The notes under the pieces: model-generated
Database searches by the model: none
The model's input: only the letters and a program-made list of their open reading frames with translations
Told to the model about the DNA's origin: nothing
Source: an uncultured Clostridia bacterium
Lineage (GTDB): Bacteria > Bacillota > Clostridia > Christensenellales > Borkfalkiaceae
DNA: 47,813 nucleotides
NCBI GenBank assembly: GCA_947589565.1
Contig: CANQBW010000006.1
Location: 1 to 47,813 of the forward strand
Direction: 5' to 3'
Shown: one piece after another, positions 34,783 through 42,937 of the stretch
Layout: the number at the start of each line of letters is the position of its first letter
Position numbering within the stretch: the stretch's first letter is position 1
Translations under genes and position numbers: made by a program

Positions 34783-35615
34783 AGGATCTCCTTTTCGCAG
34801 CGCACGCAGTGGCACTGAATGTTGACGGCGACGGGAAGTCCCGCGATGTGGGTGGGGCGAAGTTCGCAGCTGACGCCGAGGGCAGTCACCTTTCCGCCGA
34901 ATCCCTGTGCGCCGATCTTGAGAGCGTTGATCTTTTCAAGCGCCTCTTCTTCGATCGAGGCGACGTCCGCTCTTTCATTTCTGCTTCCGACCTCCCTGAG
35001 GAGCGCCTTCTTTGCAAGAAGGGCGCAGGAGTCGAAGGTCCCGCCGATCCCGACGCCCACATACACGGGCGGGCAAGGCTTGGAGCCCGCAAGTTTTACA
35101 GTCTCCACTATACTTTTTATGATCCCATTTCGTCCCTCCGAGGGGGTCAACATATAGAGCCTGCTCATATTTTCGCTCCCGAACCCCTTGGGTAGAAAGG
35201 AAATCTGAATTTTATCCCCCTCGACGATCTCCACATGCAGATGGGCGGGGGTGTTGTCGCCCGTGTTTTGACGGGTGAGGGGGTCGCAGACGCTCTTTCG
35301 GAAATTTCCGTCCCGATAGGCGCGGCGGACGCCCTCATCGACAGCCTTTGAGAGGGGGGGGCCCTCCAAAAAGACCTCTTGCCCAAGTTCCATCATGACG
35401 ACGGAGAGCCCCGTGTCCTGGCAGATAGGCATCTGCTCCCGCTTTGCCGTGCGCTCGTTTTCAAGCAAGGTATTGAGCGCAAACTTTGCGGCTCCCGACT
35501 CGATTTTTTCGGCTTCTTCCATCGCCGATCTGCAGCTGTCCGTGAGCGAAAGCCCCGCTTTTCGTGCCAAACGGTATACACAATTTTGAATTTCTTGGGT
35601 ATTGACGATTCTCAT
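34779..35615 (-). CDS. Class I fumarate / L-tartrate hydratase, alpha subunit
   Basis: A 278-residue alpha subunit that carries the oxygen-sensitive [4Fe-4S] cluster. Conserved stretches: MPICQDTGLSVV (cluster Cys), NTGDNTPAHLHVEIV, PKGFGSENMSRL, YVGVGIGGTFDSCALLAKKA and IGAQGFGGKVTAL. It works with the beta subunit encoded downstream. I chose the ATG at 35615. The -10 box TATAAT ends 6 bp before it, so the mRNA would begin at or next to the start codon (leaderless); a longer frame up to 35654 would begin upstream of the promoter. Confidence 0.9.
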   Translation of the reverse strand: MRIVNTQEIQNCVYRLARKAGLSLTDSCRSAMEEAEKIESGAAKFALNTLLENERTAKREQMPICQDTGLSVVMMELGQEVFLEGPPLSKAVDEGVRRAYRDGNFRKSVCDPLTRQNTGDNTPAHLHVEIVEGDKIQISFLPKGFGSENMSRLYMLTPSEGRNGIIKSIVETVKLAGSKPCPPVYVGVGIGGTFDSCALLAKKALLREVGSRNERADVASIEEEALEKINALKIGAQGFGGKVTALGVSCELRPTHIAGLPVAVNIQCHCVRCEKEIL

Positions 35616-35621
35616 GCCTCT

Positions 35622-35627
35622 ATTATA
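35622..35627 (-). promoter_or_regulatory. -10 box of a likely leaderless promoter
   Basis: TATAAT on the minus strand, 6 bp before the alpha-subunit ATG. The -35 region is poor (TTCCAT at 17-bp spacing). Confidence 0.55.
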
Positions 35628-35659
35628 GGACAAATTTTTCAAAAATGGAAGCATTCCGA

Positions 35660-35688
35660 TTGAAATTTACGAATTTTTTTGCTATAAT
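35660..35688 (+). promoter_or_regulatory. Leaderless promoter of the CPBP/rlmH/M14/tadA operon
   Basis: TTGAAA (35660-35665), 17-bp spacer, TATAAT (35683-35688); the ATG is at 35695, where transcription should begin. There is no ribosome binding site. Confidence 0.75.
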
Positions 35689-35694
35689 ATCCAT

Positions 35695-36636
35695 ATGGAC
35701 AATGAAGTGAACTCTCAGGATGAATTTCGCAGGAAACGTCTCGTGCAAACAGGGGCGTCCTATTCGCTCGCCGCGTCAATCCCTCTGTTTCTCAACCTGG
35801 CGCTGACGCTTCTCGTCTATATCGTCTGCGGACCCGATTTCGGGAGCGCCGGCTATCCCGATTGGTATATCTATCTTCTCTATCTGATGGCGCAGATCCC
35901 CATCCTCATCACCCTGGTCATCTATTTTCGCAAGAGTGGGGAAAAGGTGACGGTTGTCTGTCCGCACTGTCACATCAAGTACTTTTTCATCGCCTTTTTC
36001 CTTCAATTCGGACTTTTGTTTTCGCTCTCCGAACTGAACGATCTGTTCATCGGTCTTTTGGAACTCATCGGCTATCGAAGCAGCAGTATGGATCTGCCCG
36101 ACGTCACGGGTTGGAAGGTGATTCCCGCCATTCTCGTCATCGCGTTGGTTCCCGCTGTCTTTGAAGAGACTCTCTTCCGCGGCGTTCTTGCAAGGAATAT
36201 GTTCGCCTCAAATTGGGGGCTTCTTCCAACGCTCTTCGTCTCGGGCGCGATGTTCTCGCTCTTCCACGGCAGTCCCGAACAGACCATCTATCAATTTATT
36301 TGCGGAGTCTGTTTCGCCCTCATTGCGATCCGCTCGGGGAGCATTTTGCCGACCATGCTCGCGCACTTTCTCAACAATGCGATCATTCTCATTCTCGCAA
36401 GTTTCGGCTACAGCGATATGACGCAGTGGGCGCAGGGGGGATACATTGCCCTGCTTGCCGTCTCCGCCGTCTGCCTCGTCGCGTCTCTCATCTACCTCAT
36501 CTTCTTGGACAGCTCCAATAACCGCAAGGGGAAGATCGTAGAGGGCAAGATCTTTTTCTCCGCGGCGACCATCGGCATTGCCGTCTGCGCCGTCGAGTGG
36601 ATCTATGTCTTGATCGCAGGCTTCTTAAATGGTTAA
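35695..36636 (+). CDS. CPBP-family intramembrane metalloprotease
   Basis: A 313-residue membrane protein with about eight hydrophobic helices. The CPBP (CAAX/Abi) motifs are present: EETLFRG (EExxxR) near residue 158, FSLFHG near 185 and LAHFLNN (HxxxN) near 224. These residues form the intramembrane glutamate protease site. Bacterial members act in peptide maturation, bacteriocin immunity or unknown cleavage. It is first in an operon with rlmH (8-bp overlap), and the start seems leaderless. The substrate is unknown. Confidence 0.9.
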   Translation: MDNEVNSQDEFRRKRLVQTGASYSLAASIPLFLNLALTLLVYIVCGPDFGSAGYPDWYIYLLYLMAQIPILITLVIYFRKSGEKVTVVCPHCHIKYFFIAFFLQFGLLFSLSELNDLFIGLLELIGYRSSSMDLPDVTGWKVIPAILVIALVPAVFEETLFRGVLARNMFASNWGLLPTLFVSGAMFSLFHGSPEQTIYQFICGVCFALIAIRSGSILPTMLAHFLNNAIILILASFGYSDMTQWAQGGYIALLAVSAVCLVASLIYLIFLDSSNNRKGKIVEGKIFFSAATIGIAVCAVEWIYVLIAGFLNG

Positions 36637-37069
36637 GATCAACATCATCTGCGTCGGAAAACTCAAAGAGAGCTATCTTTCACAGGCAGCGGACGAATAT
36701 TTAAAGCGGCTTTCCCGCTTCGGAAGCGTGAAAGTTATCGAGCTTGCCGAAAAGCAGACCCTCGGCGAGGAGGCGGAGGGGATCCTCCGCGCCTCTAAGG
36801 AGGGCTACACCGTTGCGCTCGCCGTCGAGGGAAAGCAAATGAGCTCCGAGAACTTCGCAAAGAAGCTCAAAATGCTCTTTGACCGCGGGGAGACGGTCAA
36901 CTTTCTCATTGGCTCCTCGACGGGACTCGACGATTCCGTCAAAAAGTCAGCAAATGAGCTTTTGTCCTTCTCCGAAATGACCTTTCCCCATCAGTTGATG
37001 CGCGTCATTCTGCTCGAACAGATCTATCGCGCCTTTATGATCAATTCCAATTCGACTTACCACAAATGA
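36629..37069 (+). CDS. rlmH: 23S rRNA pseudouridine-1915 N3-methyltransferase RlmH
   Basis: A 146-residue SPOUT methyltransferase. It has the RlmH start INIICVGKLKESYL, a central FLIGSSTGLDDSVK (SAM-binding knot region) and the C-terminal signature LLEQIYRAFMINSNSTYHK. RlmH methylates pseudouridine 1915 in helix 69 of 23S rRNA on assembled 70S ribosomes. Slightly shorter than the usual 155-160 residues but complete at both ends. It overlaps the CPBP gene by 8 bp. Confidence 0.96.
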   Translation: MVKINIICVGKLKESYLSQAADEYLKRLSRFGSVKVIELAEKQTLGEEAEGILRASKEGYTVALAVEGKQMSSENFAKKLKMLFDRGETVNFLIGSSTGLDDSVKKSANELLSFSEMTFPHQLMRVILLEQIYRAFMINSNSTYHK

Positions 37070-37091
37070 GAGACATATCGTATGATAAAGT

Positions 37092-37919
37092 ATGAATGTC
37101 TATGAAGAGGTCAGCAGATTTTACGAAAATTTCGAGGGTGAGAAGAAAATCATCGGCGAAAGCGAGGAGGGGCGTGCGCTCTACGCCTTTTTTATCGGAA
37201 GACACGAGCCGCCCGTCGGCATTTCCCAGGCAGCCATTCACGGAAGGGAGTACATCACGGCGCTTCTCTCGCTCGCTCACATCGAACGGGGGATAAAGAG
37301 GGGCGGATTCTGGGTCTTGCCCCTTACAAATCCCGACGGAGCGCTTCTGTCGGAGGAGGGAATTTCCTCTGTAAGAGAGAAAAAAATTTTGCTCGAAATG
37401 AACGGCGGAACTGATTTTTCGCTTTGGAAAGCCAACGCGCGGGGCGTCGATCTCAACGTCAATTTTGACGCAAAATGGGGGGATGGGGTCAAGAATCTGC
37501 GATTTCCGGGTCCCGAAAACGATATCGGCGAAGCGCCCTTTTGCGCGAAGGAGTCAATGGCGCTCGCCGCTTTTACGAGGGAAATTTCCCCCGATCTCAC
37601 GGTGAGCTGGCACACGAAGGGCGAGGAGATTTATTGGCGGTTTTTTCAGCCCTTTTTTCGGCGGCAGAGGGACAGGCGGCTTGCAAAAATCCTCTCGCGT
37701 GCCGTAAATTGTCCGCTGCGGGAGGCGAAGGGCTCCGTCGGCGGATACAAGGATTGGTGCATCGAGAAGCTGAAGATTCCCGCCTTTACGGTGGAAGTCG
37801 GCTCCGAAAATCTGACCCATCCCATCAAAAGAGAATATTTGATAGAACTTATTGAACGATACGGCGGCGCGCTCAATGCGCTCGCAGAGGGGTTTCATGG
37901 AAGAGCAATTCATGCGTGA
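37092..37919 (+). CDS. M14-family zinc carboxypeptidase
   Basis: A 275-residue metallopeptidase of the M14 family without a signal peptide. Zinc ligands: His and Glu in HGREYITALL, third His in SWHTKGEEIYW; the general base Glu is in FTVEVG. The substrate-binding segment reads GVDLNVNFDAKWG, with Val where pancreatic-type enzymes have Arg; this seems common in the gamma-D-glutamyl-peptidase-like branch. Cell-wall peptide recycling is a reasonable role. It overlaps tadA by 23 bp. No clear ribosome site precedes the ATG, which lies in a 22-bp gap after rlmH. Confidence 0.88.
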   Translation: MNVYEEVSRFYENFEGEKKIIGESEEGRALYAFFIGRHEPPVGISQAAIHGREYITALLSLAHIERGIKRGGFWVLPLTNPDGALLSEEGISSVREKKILLEMNGGTDFSLWKANARGVDLNVNFDAKWGDGVKNLRFPGPENDIGEAPFCAKESMALAAFTREISPDLTVSWHTKGEEIYWRFFQPFFRRQRDRRLAKILSRAVNCPLREAKGSVGGYKDWCIEKLKIPAFTVEVGSENLTHPIKREYLIELIERYGGALNALAEGFHGRAIHA

Positions 37920-38343
37920 GGCGATCAGACTCGCCGAAAAAGCCAAAAGGAAAGGGGAAGTTCCCATCGGCGCCGTCGTCGTCTACCGCGGGAAGATCAT
38001 AGGCAAAGGTTACAATCTTCGCACCAAGCTGCAGCGGGCGACCCAGCACGCGGAAATTCGCGCGATCGACCGCGCCTGCCGAAAATTGAGGAGCTGGCGG
38101 CTGCCCGAATCTGAAATTTATATCACGCTGGAACCCTGCCCCATGTGCATGGGGGCGATTCTGAACGCGCGGATCGACCGCGTGTACTTCGGCGCATACG
38201 AACAGAAGGGCAGAAGCCTCACCGAGGAGCTCGCCAAGGCGAACCTGCTCAACCACACCGTGGAAGTGTCGGGCGGCATTCTCAAAGAGGAGTGCGCGCA
38301 AATTCTGTCAAGCTTTTTCTCTGAAATGAGAAAGAGAAGATAA
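37897..38343 (+). CDS. tadA: tRNA-specific adenosine deaminase TadA
   Basis: A 148-residue cytidine-deaminase-fold enzyme. Catalytic zinc site: HAEIRAI (His and proton-shuttling Glu) and PCPMCMGA (two Cys). It converts A34 of tRNA-Arg(ACG) to inosine. The start at 37897 (GAGGGG upstream) matches the family N-terminus MREAIRLAEKA; an in-frame ATG 15 codons earlier adds nothing conserved. It is the last gene of the CPBP operon. Confidence 0.95.
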   Translation: MEEQFMREAIRLAEKAKRKGEVPIGAVVVYRGKIIGKGYNLRTKLQRATQHAEIRAIDRACRKLRSWRLPESEIYITLEPCPMCMGAILNARIDRVYFGAYEQKGRSLTEELAKANLLNHTVEVSGGILKEECAQILSSFFSEMRKRR

Positions 38344-38345
38344 AT

Positions 38346-38520
38346 GTTTCGGCAAAAATCTTGCTGCGCAATATTTTTGTCGAGGAAATGGGCTCTCGAG
38401 TTCCCACAGCTCCGTCCTCAAAGCTGTTTCAATTGACAATAAGCCGAAGGGGTTCGGCAAATGGGGTGCCGCTCCGGCAAGGAAGCCTTGCCTCGCGCAG
38501 TGGAATTTGGAACAAAGGAC
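38346..38520 (+). repeat. Large structured repeat R1, copy E
   Basis: Starts 2 bp after the tadA stop. The outer stem is CGGCAAAAAT/ATTTTTGTCG with one G-T pair, the inner stem TTGC/GCAA. Then come GAGGAAATGGGC, AATAAGCCGAAGGGGTTCGG and a GGCAAGG/CCTTGCC hairpin. Confidence 0.6.
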
Positions 38521-38571
38521 GAACGTCTTCCTCGCGCGCCCGCGCGTAGATTGGCTCATGTTTTTATATTA

Positions 38572-38591
38572 TTTCTTTCTTTCTTTCTTTC
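38572..38591 (+). repeat. (TTTC)5 microsatellite
   Basis: Five perfect TTTC units, followed by an A+T-rich stretch with two TTATATTATTA copies (about 38603-38631), in the region before the tail-fibre gene. Confidence 0.8.
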
Positions 38592-38635
38592 ATCTTGTCT
38601 GTTTATATTATTATTTATATTATTATTTATCTTAA

Positions 38636-38715
38636 GTGCAATTTTTGCACGTTTAGATGCAATTTTTGCACTATCAAAGTGCAAATTTTGCACTTGTGTG
38701 GTGCAATTTTTGCAC
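38636..38715. promoter_or_regulatory. Array of four 15-bp palindromes (iteron/operator-like)
   Basis: GTGCAATTTTTGCAC at 38636-38650 and 38701-38715, ATGCAATTTTTGCAC at 38657-38671, GTGCAAATTTTGCAC at 38679-38693. Starts are 21, 22 and 22 bp apart, about two helical turns, so bound proteins would line up on one face of the DNA. The array lies about 80 bp before the -10 box of the tail-fibre gene. Confidence 0.8.
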
Positions 38716-38792
38716 CATAGGAAATATTTCCGTTGGAAAGATTTCATTCGAAAAATTTCTGTCATATAACTCCCCGCCGAGAAAATTCCCAT

Positions 38793-38800
38793 GGTATAAT
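38793..38800 (+). promoter_or_regulatory. Extended -10 promoter of the tail-fibre gene
   Basis: TATAAT (38795-38800) preceded by TGG, an extended -10; no -35 match at the proper distance, so an activator may be needed. A GGAGG site lies before the ATG. Confidence 0.6.
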
Positions 38801-38826
38801 TTTTATAAATTCACACGGAGGTTTTC

Positions 38827-41800
38827 ATGGCACAGATCATCGAAATCAAAATTCAAAATAAGATCGCCAAGACGGATTTCAGCGACGTCGTCTCCTACAA
38901 CAACGTCTATCGCCTGAAATTCGTCTTTGACGAAGAGTGGGCGGAATATCCCCATCGCGTTGCGGTCGTCTATTGGGAAGGGGGCGGCGCGGAGGTCCTG
39001 TTTACCGAAAACGAATGCGACATGCCGCAGATCAATTCTCTCTTTTCCGAAAATGTCTATGTGGGCGTTTACAGCATTCAGGACGGAAAGCGGATCGCCT
39101 CTTCCCTCGTTCCCATCCGCTGTCTGCCGGGCGCGTACAAGGCTCCTCCCGCCAAAAAGACCGACTCCCTGCAAGAGCAAGTTCTCGACATGCTCAACAA
39201 ATTTGGAGACCCGCACAAATTCGTCACGGTGGACACAAAGCAGACGGTCACGGGACAGAAGACTTTCACCGAAAATCTGATGGTGGGAGACATTTCAGGC
39301 GGCGTTGAGCTGGATCCCGCGCTCGGGGCGATCGTCCGCTATTCGGAAAATGCGAGCAAGCCGATCAAACTGCCAAACAAAATGGGCACATTTGCCCTGA
39401 CGGATGACATTCCCGATCTCACGGATCTCAAAAAACAGAGCGGGTCCGCCATTCAGCCGGGGGACGTCACGGTCGCATACACGCCGATGGGGGAGCGGGA
39501 CCGCAAGACCTTTCGGCTCACGAAGGGGGCGCAGGTCGAGTTCCACGGCTTCGATTCGGAGCTCATCGACGACGACTTTCTCTCCATCGAGGGGACCCGT
39601 CTGAAAGCCGAGGGGTATACGACCTTTCAGAGCGGAGACATCACCCTCATCGGCGGGCAAAATATCGGCATCGCGCAGGAGGGGAACAAGATCACCTTTG
39701 TCGGGGCGGACATTCCCGACATCTCGGGACTTGCCGAGAAGACTCAAGTCCAAGAAGTAGAGTCCGCCGCACAAAAGGCGCAGGAGACAGCAGATTCCGC
39801 AAAGTCAGCCGCACAGACTGCACAAACCACTGCGGAAAAAGCGCAGGAGACAGCAGATTCTGCAAAGACGGCGGCACAGAACGCACAATCTGCGGCAGAT
39901 TCCGCAAAGACGGCGGCACAGAACGCACAAAATTCCGCAAAAGCTTCTCTTCAACCCGAAGATGTAACGATTATTGCCGAGCAGGATCCCGGCAATTTGA
40001 ATCTTCCGTTGAAAAAGGGGACGCGGATCTTCCTTCATGGATTCAGCGCAGACCTTGTTTCGGATAATGCTTTGTCGATTGACGGAACGAGGCTCAAGGC
40101 GAGCGAAACAAGTCAAGAGCCAATCAGTGGGGACATTACGCTCAAGGGAGACGGTATCATAAGGATCTCTCAGGTTGCAAAGGAATTTGTATTCTCTGCC
40201 TATCTTCCCGAAAATCACGTGACGACGGATACGGAACAGGAAATTTCCGGCGCAAAGACCTTTACAGGGCTTGGCGGGTTGAAAGTCAAGGACGAGGCGC
40301 TTGGGAACACGACGCAGGTCTCCCCGAACATGATCACCGTTGGCTTTGGGAATAAAAAAGCTTCGAGTGAAAATCCCGTGGAATATCTCGTCATCAGCCC
40401 CTCCGGCTTTTCGATCAATGAGGACTTCGGCGGCGAGAGCGGTAGACCTGTAGAATTTTCTTTCCCCGAGAAGAGCGGCACAATTGCTCTTAAAGAAGAT
40501 ATCCCGACCGATTACGTCACGAAAGATACGGCGCAGGATATCACGGGGAGTAAGACATTCAAGGGGAACGTCACCTTCGGAGACTTCAATACGCGCGGAC
40601 TTGGTGTCAATTCAAATGGGATTGGGTTTAGTGTATATGTTGACGGTCTTGGGTATCAGGTCAATTTTCAAGAGCGGGCGGGGACGGTCGCACTCGACGA
40701 AGATATTCCAAACTGGGCGAGGACGGAGAGCAAGCCTGAGTATACTTGGAGCGAGATAAAAGGAACAAATAATTTCGTCACGACGGATACAAATCAGAGC
40801 ATTAGCGGAGAAAAGACTTTCACTTCCTCTGTAACGGTAGGGAGTTCACCAAACGACGGTATTCAAATCAACCCGACAACAAAGTCAATCACTGTTTTGT
40901 CGGGAAACTCGAGCAAGCCCATAAAACTTCCCGATAAAATGGGAACTTTCGCATTGACAAGCGATATCCCGACTCTGCCATCTTGGATCGGGAGTTCGAA
41001 GCCTTCTTACACGTGGTCGGAAATTGGGTCAAAACCTACGAATTTCGTCACGACGGACACAAAGCAGGAGATTTCGGGTGAGAAGACATTTACTTCGGTG
41101 CTAAACGTAAAAAATGAAGAGTCCGGAACCACTACGACGATTTATCCTGACTCAATTTATATTGGTGCCGGGAATAAGGAAGCTTCAGAGGAGCGACCTG
41201 TAAAGTATCTTAACATCAGTCCCGATGGACTTCTCATCAGAGAAGATTTTGGCGGGTCGAGCGGTAGACCCATAGAATTTTCTTTCCCCGAGAAGAGCGG
41301 CACAATTGCCCTCAAGGAAGATATCCCGACTTTGCCATCTTGGATCGGGAGTTCGAAGCCGTCCTACACATGGTCGGAAATTGGGTCAAAACCTACGAAT
41401 TTCGTCACGACGGACACGCAGCAGACTATTTCCGGCGAAAAGACTTTCACAAAAACTGTAACAATTGACGGAACAAATGCAATTCTCACGGTCGGATCGG
41501 CAAAAGACGGTTATGTGCAGATTAGGAACGACTCAATCGCAATGGGAGACCCCGTCTCAAAGCAGACCTCTACCTATCGATTGCCTGATAGAGGGGGAAC
41601 AATTGCGCTGACAAGCGATATTCCGAGTGTGCCGACGGACAAAGATATCTTTTTAAAGGCGCACCCGGTCGGTTCCTATTATATCAGCAGTGAGAAGACC
41701 TCTCCCAAAGACTTGTTCGGCGGGAGCTGGACGGCAATTACGGGAAGATTTCTATACTGCAATGCGGGAACGGGCACGGGAGGAAGCAATTCCGTCACTT

Positions 41801-42042
41801 TGACAGTGAACAACCTTCCTTCTCACAATCATAGTCTTGATTCACAATATTTTGCTTCCAGAAGGTCGGCGAATAGTGGTTACGGAAACCTTATGAACGG
41901 AGACGCATCGAATGACCCGGATATGAATTATGGTCTTCCATTTTATCACAGCAGTGAAATCATAAAAAATACGGGAGGCGGACAGGCATTCAACAACATG
42001 CCCGCATATCAGACTGTTTACGCTTGGAGGAGGACTGCATGA
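38827..42042 (+). CDS. Phage-type tail fibre / receptor-binding protein
   Basis: A 1071-residue protein with phage-fibre architecture. Residues 1-110 form a strand-rich domain like the N-terminal part of baseplate-attached proteins of Firmicutes phages. Residues about 311-375 are an Ala-rich coiled coil (repeats of QKAQETADSAK). Six units of the type VTTDTxQxISGxKTF recur along the shaft. The C-terminus (about 935-1071) is a tail-collar/gp10-like tip: AHPVGSYYISSEKTSPKDLFGGSW, then LPSHNH, then NNMPAYQTVYAWRRTA. Two blocks of about 80 bp are nearly identical at DNA level (about 40977-41056 and 41335-41414). No other virion genes are nearby, so it is an orphan module, a remnant, or a captured adhesin. 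Confidence 0.88.
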   Translation: MAQIIEIKIQNKIAKTDFSDVVSYNNVYRLKFVFDEEWAEYPHRVAVVYWEGGGAEVLFTENECDMPQINSLFSENVYVGVYSIQDGKRIASSLVPIRCLPGAYKAPPAKKTDSLQEQVLDMLNKFGDPHKFVTVDTKQTVTGQKTFTENLMVGDISGGVELDPALGAIVRYSENASKPIKLPNKMGTFALTDDIPDLTDLKKQSGSAIQPGDVTVAYTPMGERDRKTFRLTKGAQVEFHGFDSELIDDDFLSIEGTRLKAEGYTTFQSGDITLIGGQNIGIAQEGNKITFVGADIPDISGLAEKTQVQEVESAAQKAQETADSAKSAAQTAQTTAEKAQETADSAKTAAQNAQSAADSAKTAAQNAQNSAKASLQPEDVTIIAEQDPGNLNLPLKKGTRIFLHGFSADLVSDNALSIDGTRLKASETSQEPISGDITLKGDGIIRISQVAKEFVFSAYLPENHVTTDTEQEISGAKTFTGLGGLKVKDEALGNTTQVSPNMITVGFGNKKASSENPVEYLVISPSGFSINEDFGGESGRPVEFSFPEKSGTIALKEDIPTDYVTKDTAQDITGSKTFKGNVTFGDFNTRGLGVNSNGIGFSVYVDGLGYQVNFQERAGTVALDEDIPNWARTESKPEYTWSEIKGTNNFVTTDTNQSISGEKTFTSSVTVGSSPNDGIQINPTTKSITVLSGNSSKPIKLPDKMGTFALTSDIPTLPSWIGSSKPSYTWSEIGSKPTNFVTTDTKQEISGEKTFTSVLNVKNEESGTTTTIYPDSIYIGAGNKEASEERPVKYLNISPDGLLIREDFGGSSGRPIEFSFPEKSGTIALKEDIPTLPSWIGSSKPSYTWSEIGSKPTNFVTTDTQQTISGEKTFTKTVTIDGTNAILTVGSAKDGYVQIRNDSIAMGDPVSKQTSTYRLPDRGGTIALTSDIPSVPTDKDIFLKAHPVGSYYISSEKTSPKDLFGGSWTAITGRFLYCNAGTGTGGSNSVTLTVNNLPSHNHSLDSQYFASRRSANSGYGNLMNGDASNDPDMNYGLPFYHSSEIIKNTGGGQAFNNMPAYQTVYAWRRTA

Positions 42043-42548
42043 GAATTTTCGATGAGACAAAGACAAAAGTACTTGAAACTTACGACAAAAATGAAGGTTA
42101 TCTGAAGCCGGACAAGCTCATAACCCATCATGAAGCTGTTCCGGAAAAGGTCATCAAAACAGCCAAGCAGCTCGCAGACGAGCTTATGGAGAAGGGGAAG
42201 GAAGTCAATCTCCGCTCGGACGGAAACTACTATGTTGTCACGGACATTTCCTACAGGGACGGCGTCCGTTGGGGCAATGACGAAGAACTCATAGAGCCTG
42301 TCATAGAAGAAGGGAAGGAGGCATGGGACGAAGAGGAGGAGATCCAAGTCTTTGTTCCGTACACCGAAAAGGAAAAAGCGGAAATCGAGATCATGGAACT
42401 CAAGCAGAAGCTCTTTGATTCGGACTACAAGGCGATAAAGTACGCGGAAGGGCAGCTCTCCGAGGAGGAATATGCATCCATCAAAGAAGAGCGCCAGTCC
42501 TGGCGGGACAGGATCAACGAGCTGGAGTCTTTCGGAATGAAATCGTAA
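42039..42548 (+). CDS. Tail-fibre-associated (assembly/chaperone-like) protein
   Basis: A 169-residue acidic protein coupled to the fibre gene by an ATGA overlap, with GGAGGAGG just before it. The C-terminal segment (DSDYKAIKYAEGQLSEEEYA, then RQSWRDRINELE) is typical of small proteins encoded after tail-fibre genes in Firmicutes prophages. The N-terminal half is not recognised. It probably helps fold or attach the fibre. No signal peptide or membrane segment. Confidence 0.65.
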   Translation: MRIFDETKTKVLETYDKNEGYLKPDKLITHHEAVPEKVIKTAKQLADELMEKGKEVNLRSDGNYYVVTDISYRDGVRWGNDEELIEPVIEEGKEAWDEEEEIQVFVPYTEKEKAEIEIMELKQKLFDSDYKAIKYAEGQLSEEEYASIKEERQSWRDRINELESFGMKS

Positions 42549-42551
42549 CAT

Positions 42552-42818
42552 GTGCGCAAACTGATCTGTGTGAATGTCGGAAAAATCAATCTCACCGTGA
42601 CGGCGGAATTTCAAAAGGAAGGCGGCGTAAAGCCGCTTTCCTTTGTCTGGGAGGACGGGCGCATCTTCGATGTGGAAAGCGTTGAGAAAGTCGAGAGGGC
42701 GCCTGCACGGGTCGACGCGCTTCTGCCCATTCGATACACCTGTTTCATAAAAGGAAAGAGGAAATATCTCTATTTTGAGCCCAAAAAGCTGTCCTGGTTT
42801 GTGGAAATCTGCAATTAG
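42552..42818 (+). CDS. Small conserved Firmicutes protein of unknown function
   Basis: An 88-residue protein beginning with GTG, 3 bp after the preceding stop. The pattern FxxxGGVKPLSFVWEDGRIFDVESV ... IRYTCFIKGKRKYLYFE ... SWFVE matches a widespread family of short, strand-rich proteins in Firmicutes whose role is unknown. Family members are not normally phage genes, so its place behind the fibre genes may be incidental. No good ribosome site; translation may depend on coupling. Confidence 0.65.
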   Translation: MRKLICVNVGKINLTVTAEFQKEGGVKPLSFVWEDGRIFDVESVEKVERAPARVDALLPIRYTCFIKGKRKYLYFEPKKLSWFVEICN

Positions 42819-42821
42819 CGA

Positions 42822-42843
42822 AGTACTATGTCTGACATAGTAT
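42822..42843. repeat. Palindrome P, copy 3
   Basis: Core GTACTATGTC / GACATAGTA just after the small protein gene; no T-run. The preceding bases GCGA are shared with copy 1. Confidence 0.6.
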
Positions 42844-42897
42844 TGGAAAGTGTGCGAGAAAAATGGCATTTTTTTCACAAATTCGGGCAGAAAATTC

Positions 42898-42926
42898 TTG
42901 ACGTTCGGATTGGATTTGGATATAAT
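42898..42926 (+). promoter_or_regulatory. Promoter of the tRNA-Trp gene
   Basis: TTGACG (42898-42903), 17-bp spacer, TATAAT (42921-42926); the tRNA starts 11 bp later. Confidence 0.85.
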
Positions 42927-42937
42927 AGAAAATGCAC

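Noticed and set aside
38636..38715. Possible CRISPR array
   Set aside because: The units are 15-bp palindromes with 6-7-bp gaps and only four copies, far too short for repeats and spacers, and no cas gene is present.
38556..38792. 78-residue minus-strand frame with repeated Cys/Lys motifs
   Set aside because: Its pattern comes from the DNA palindromes, whose 22-bp spacing breaks the codon phase; no start signal.
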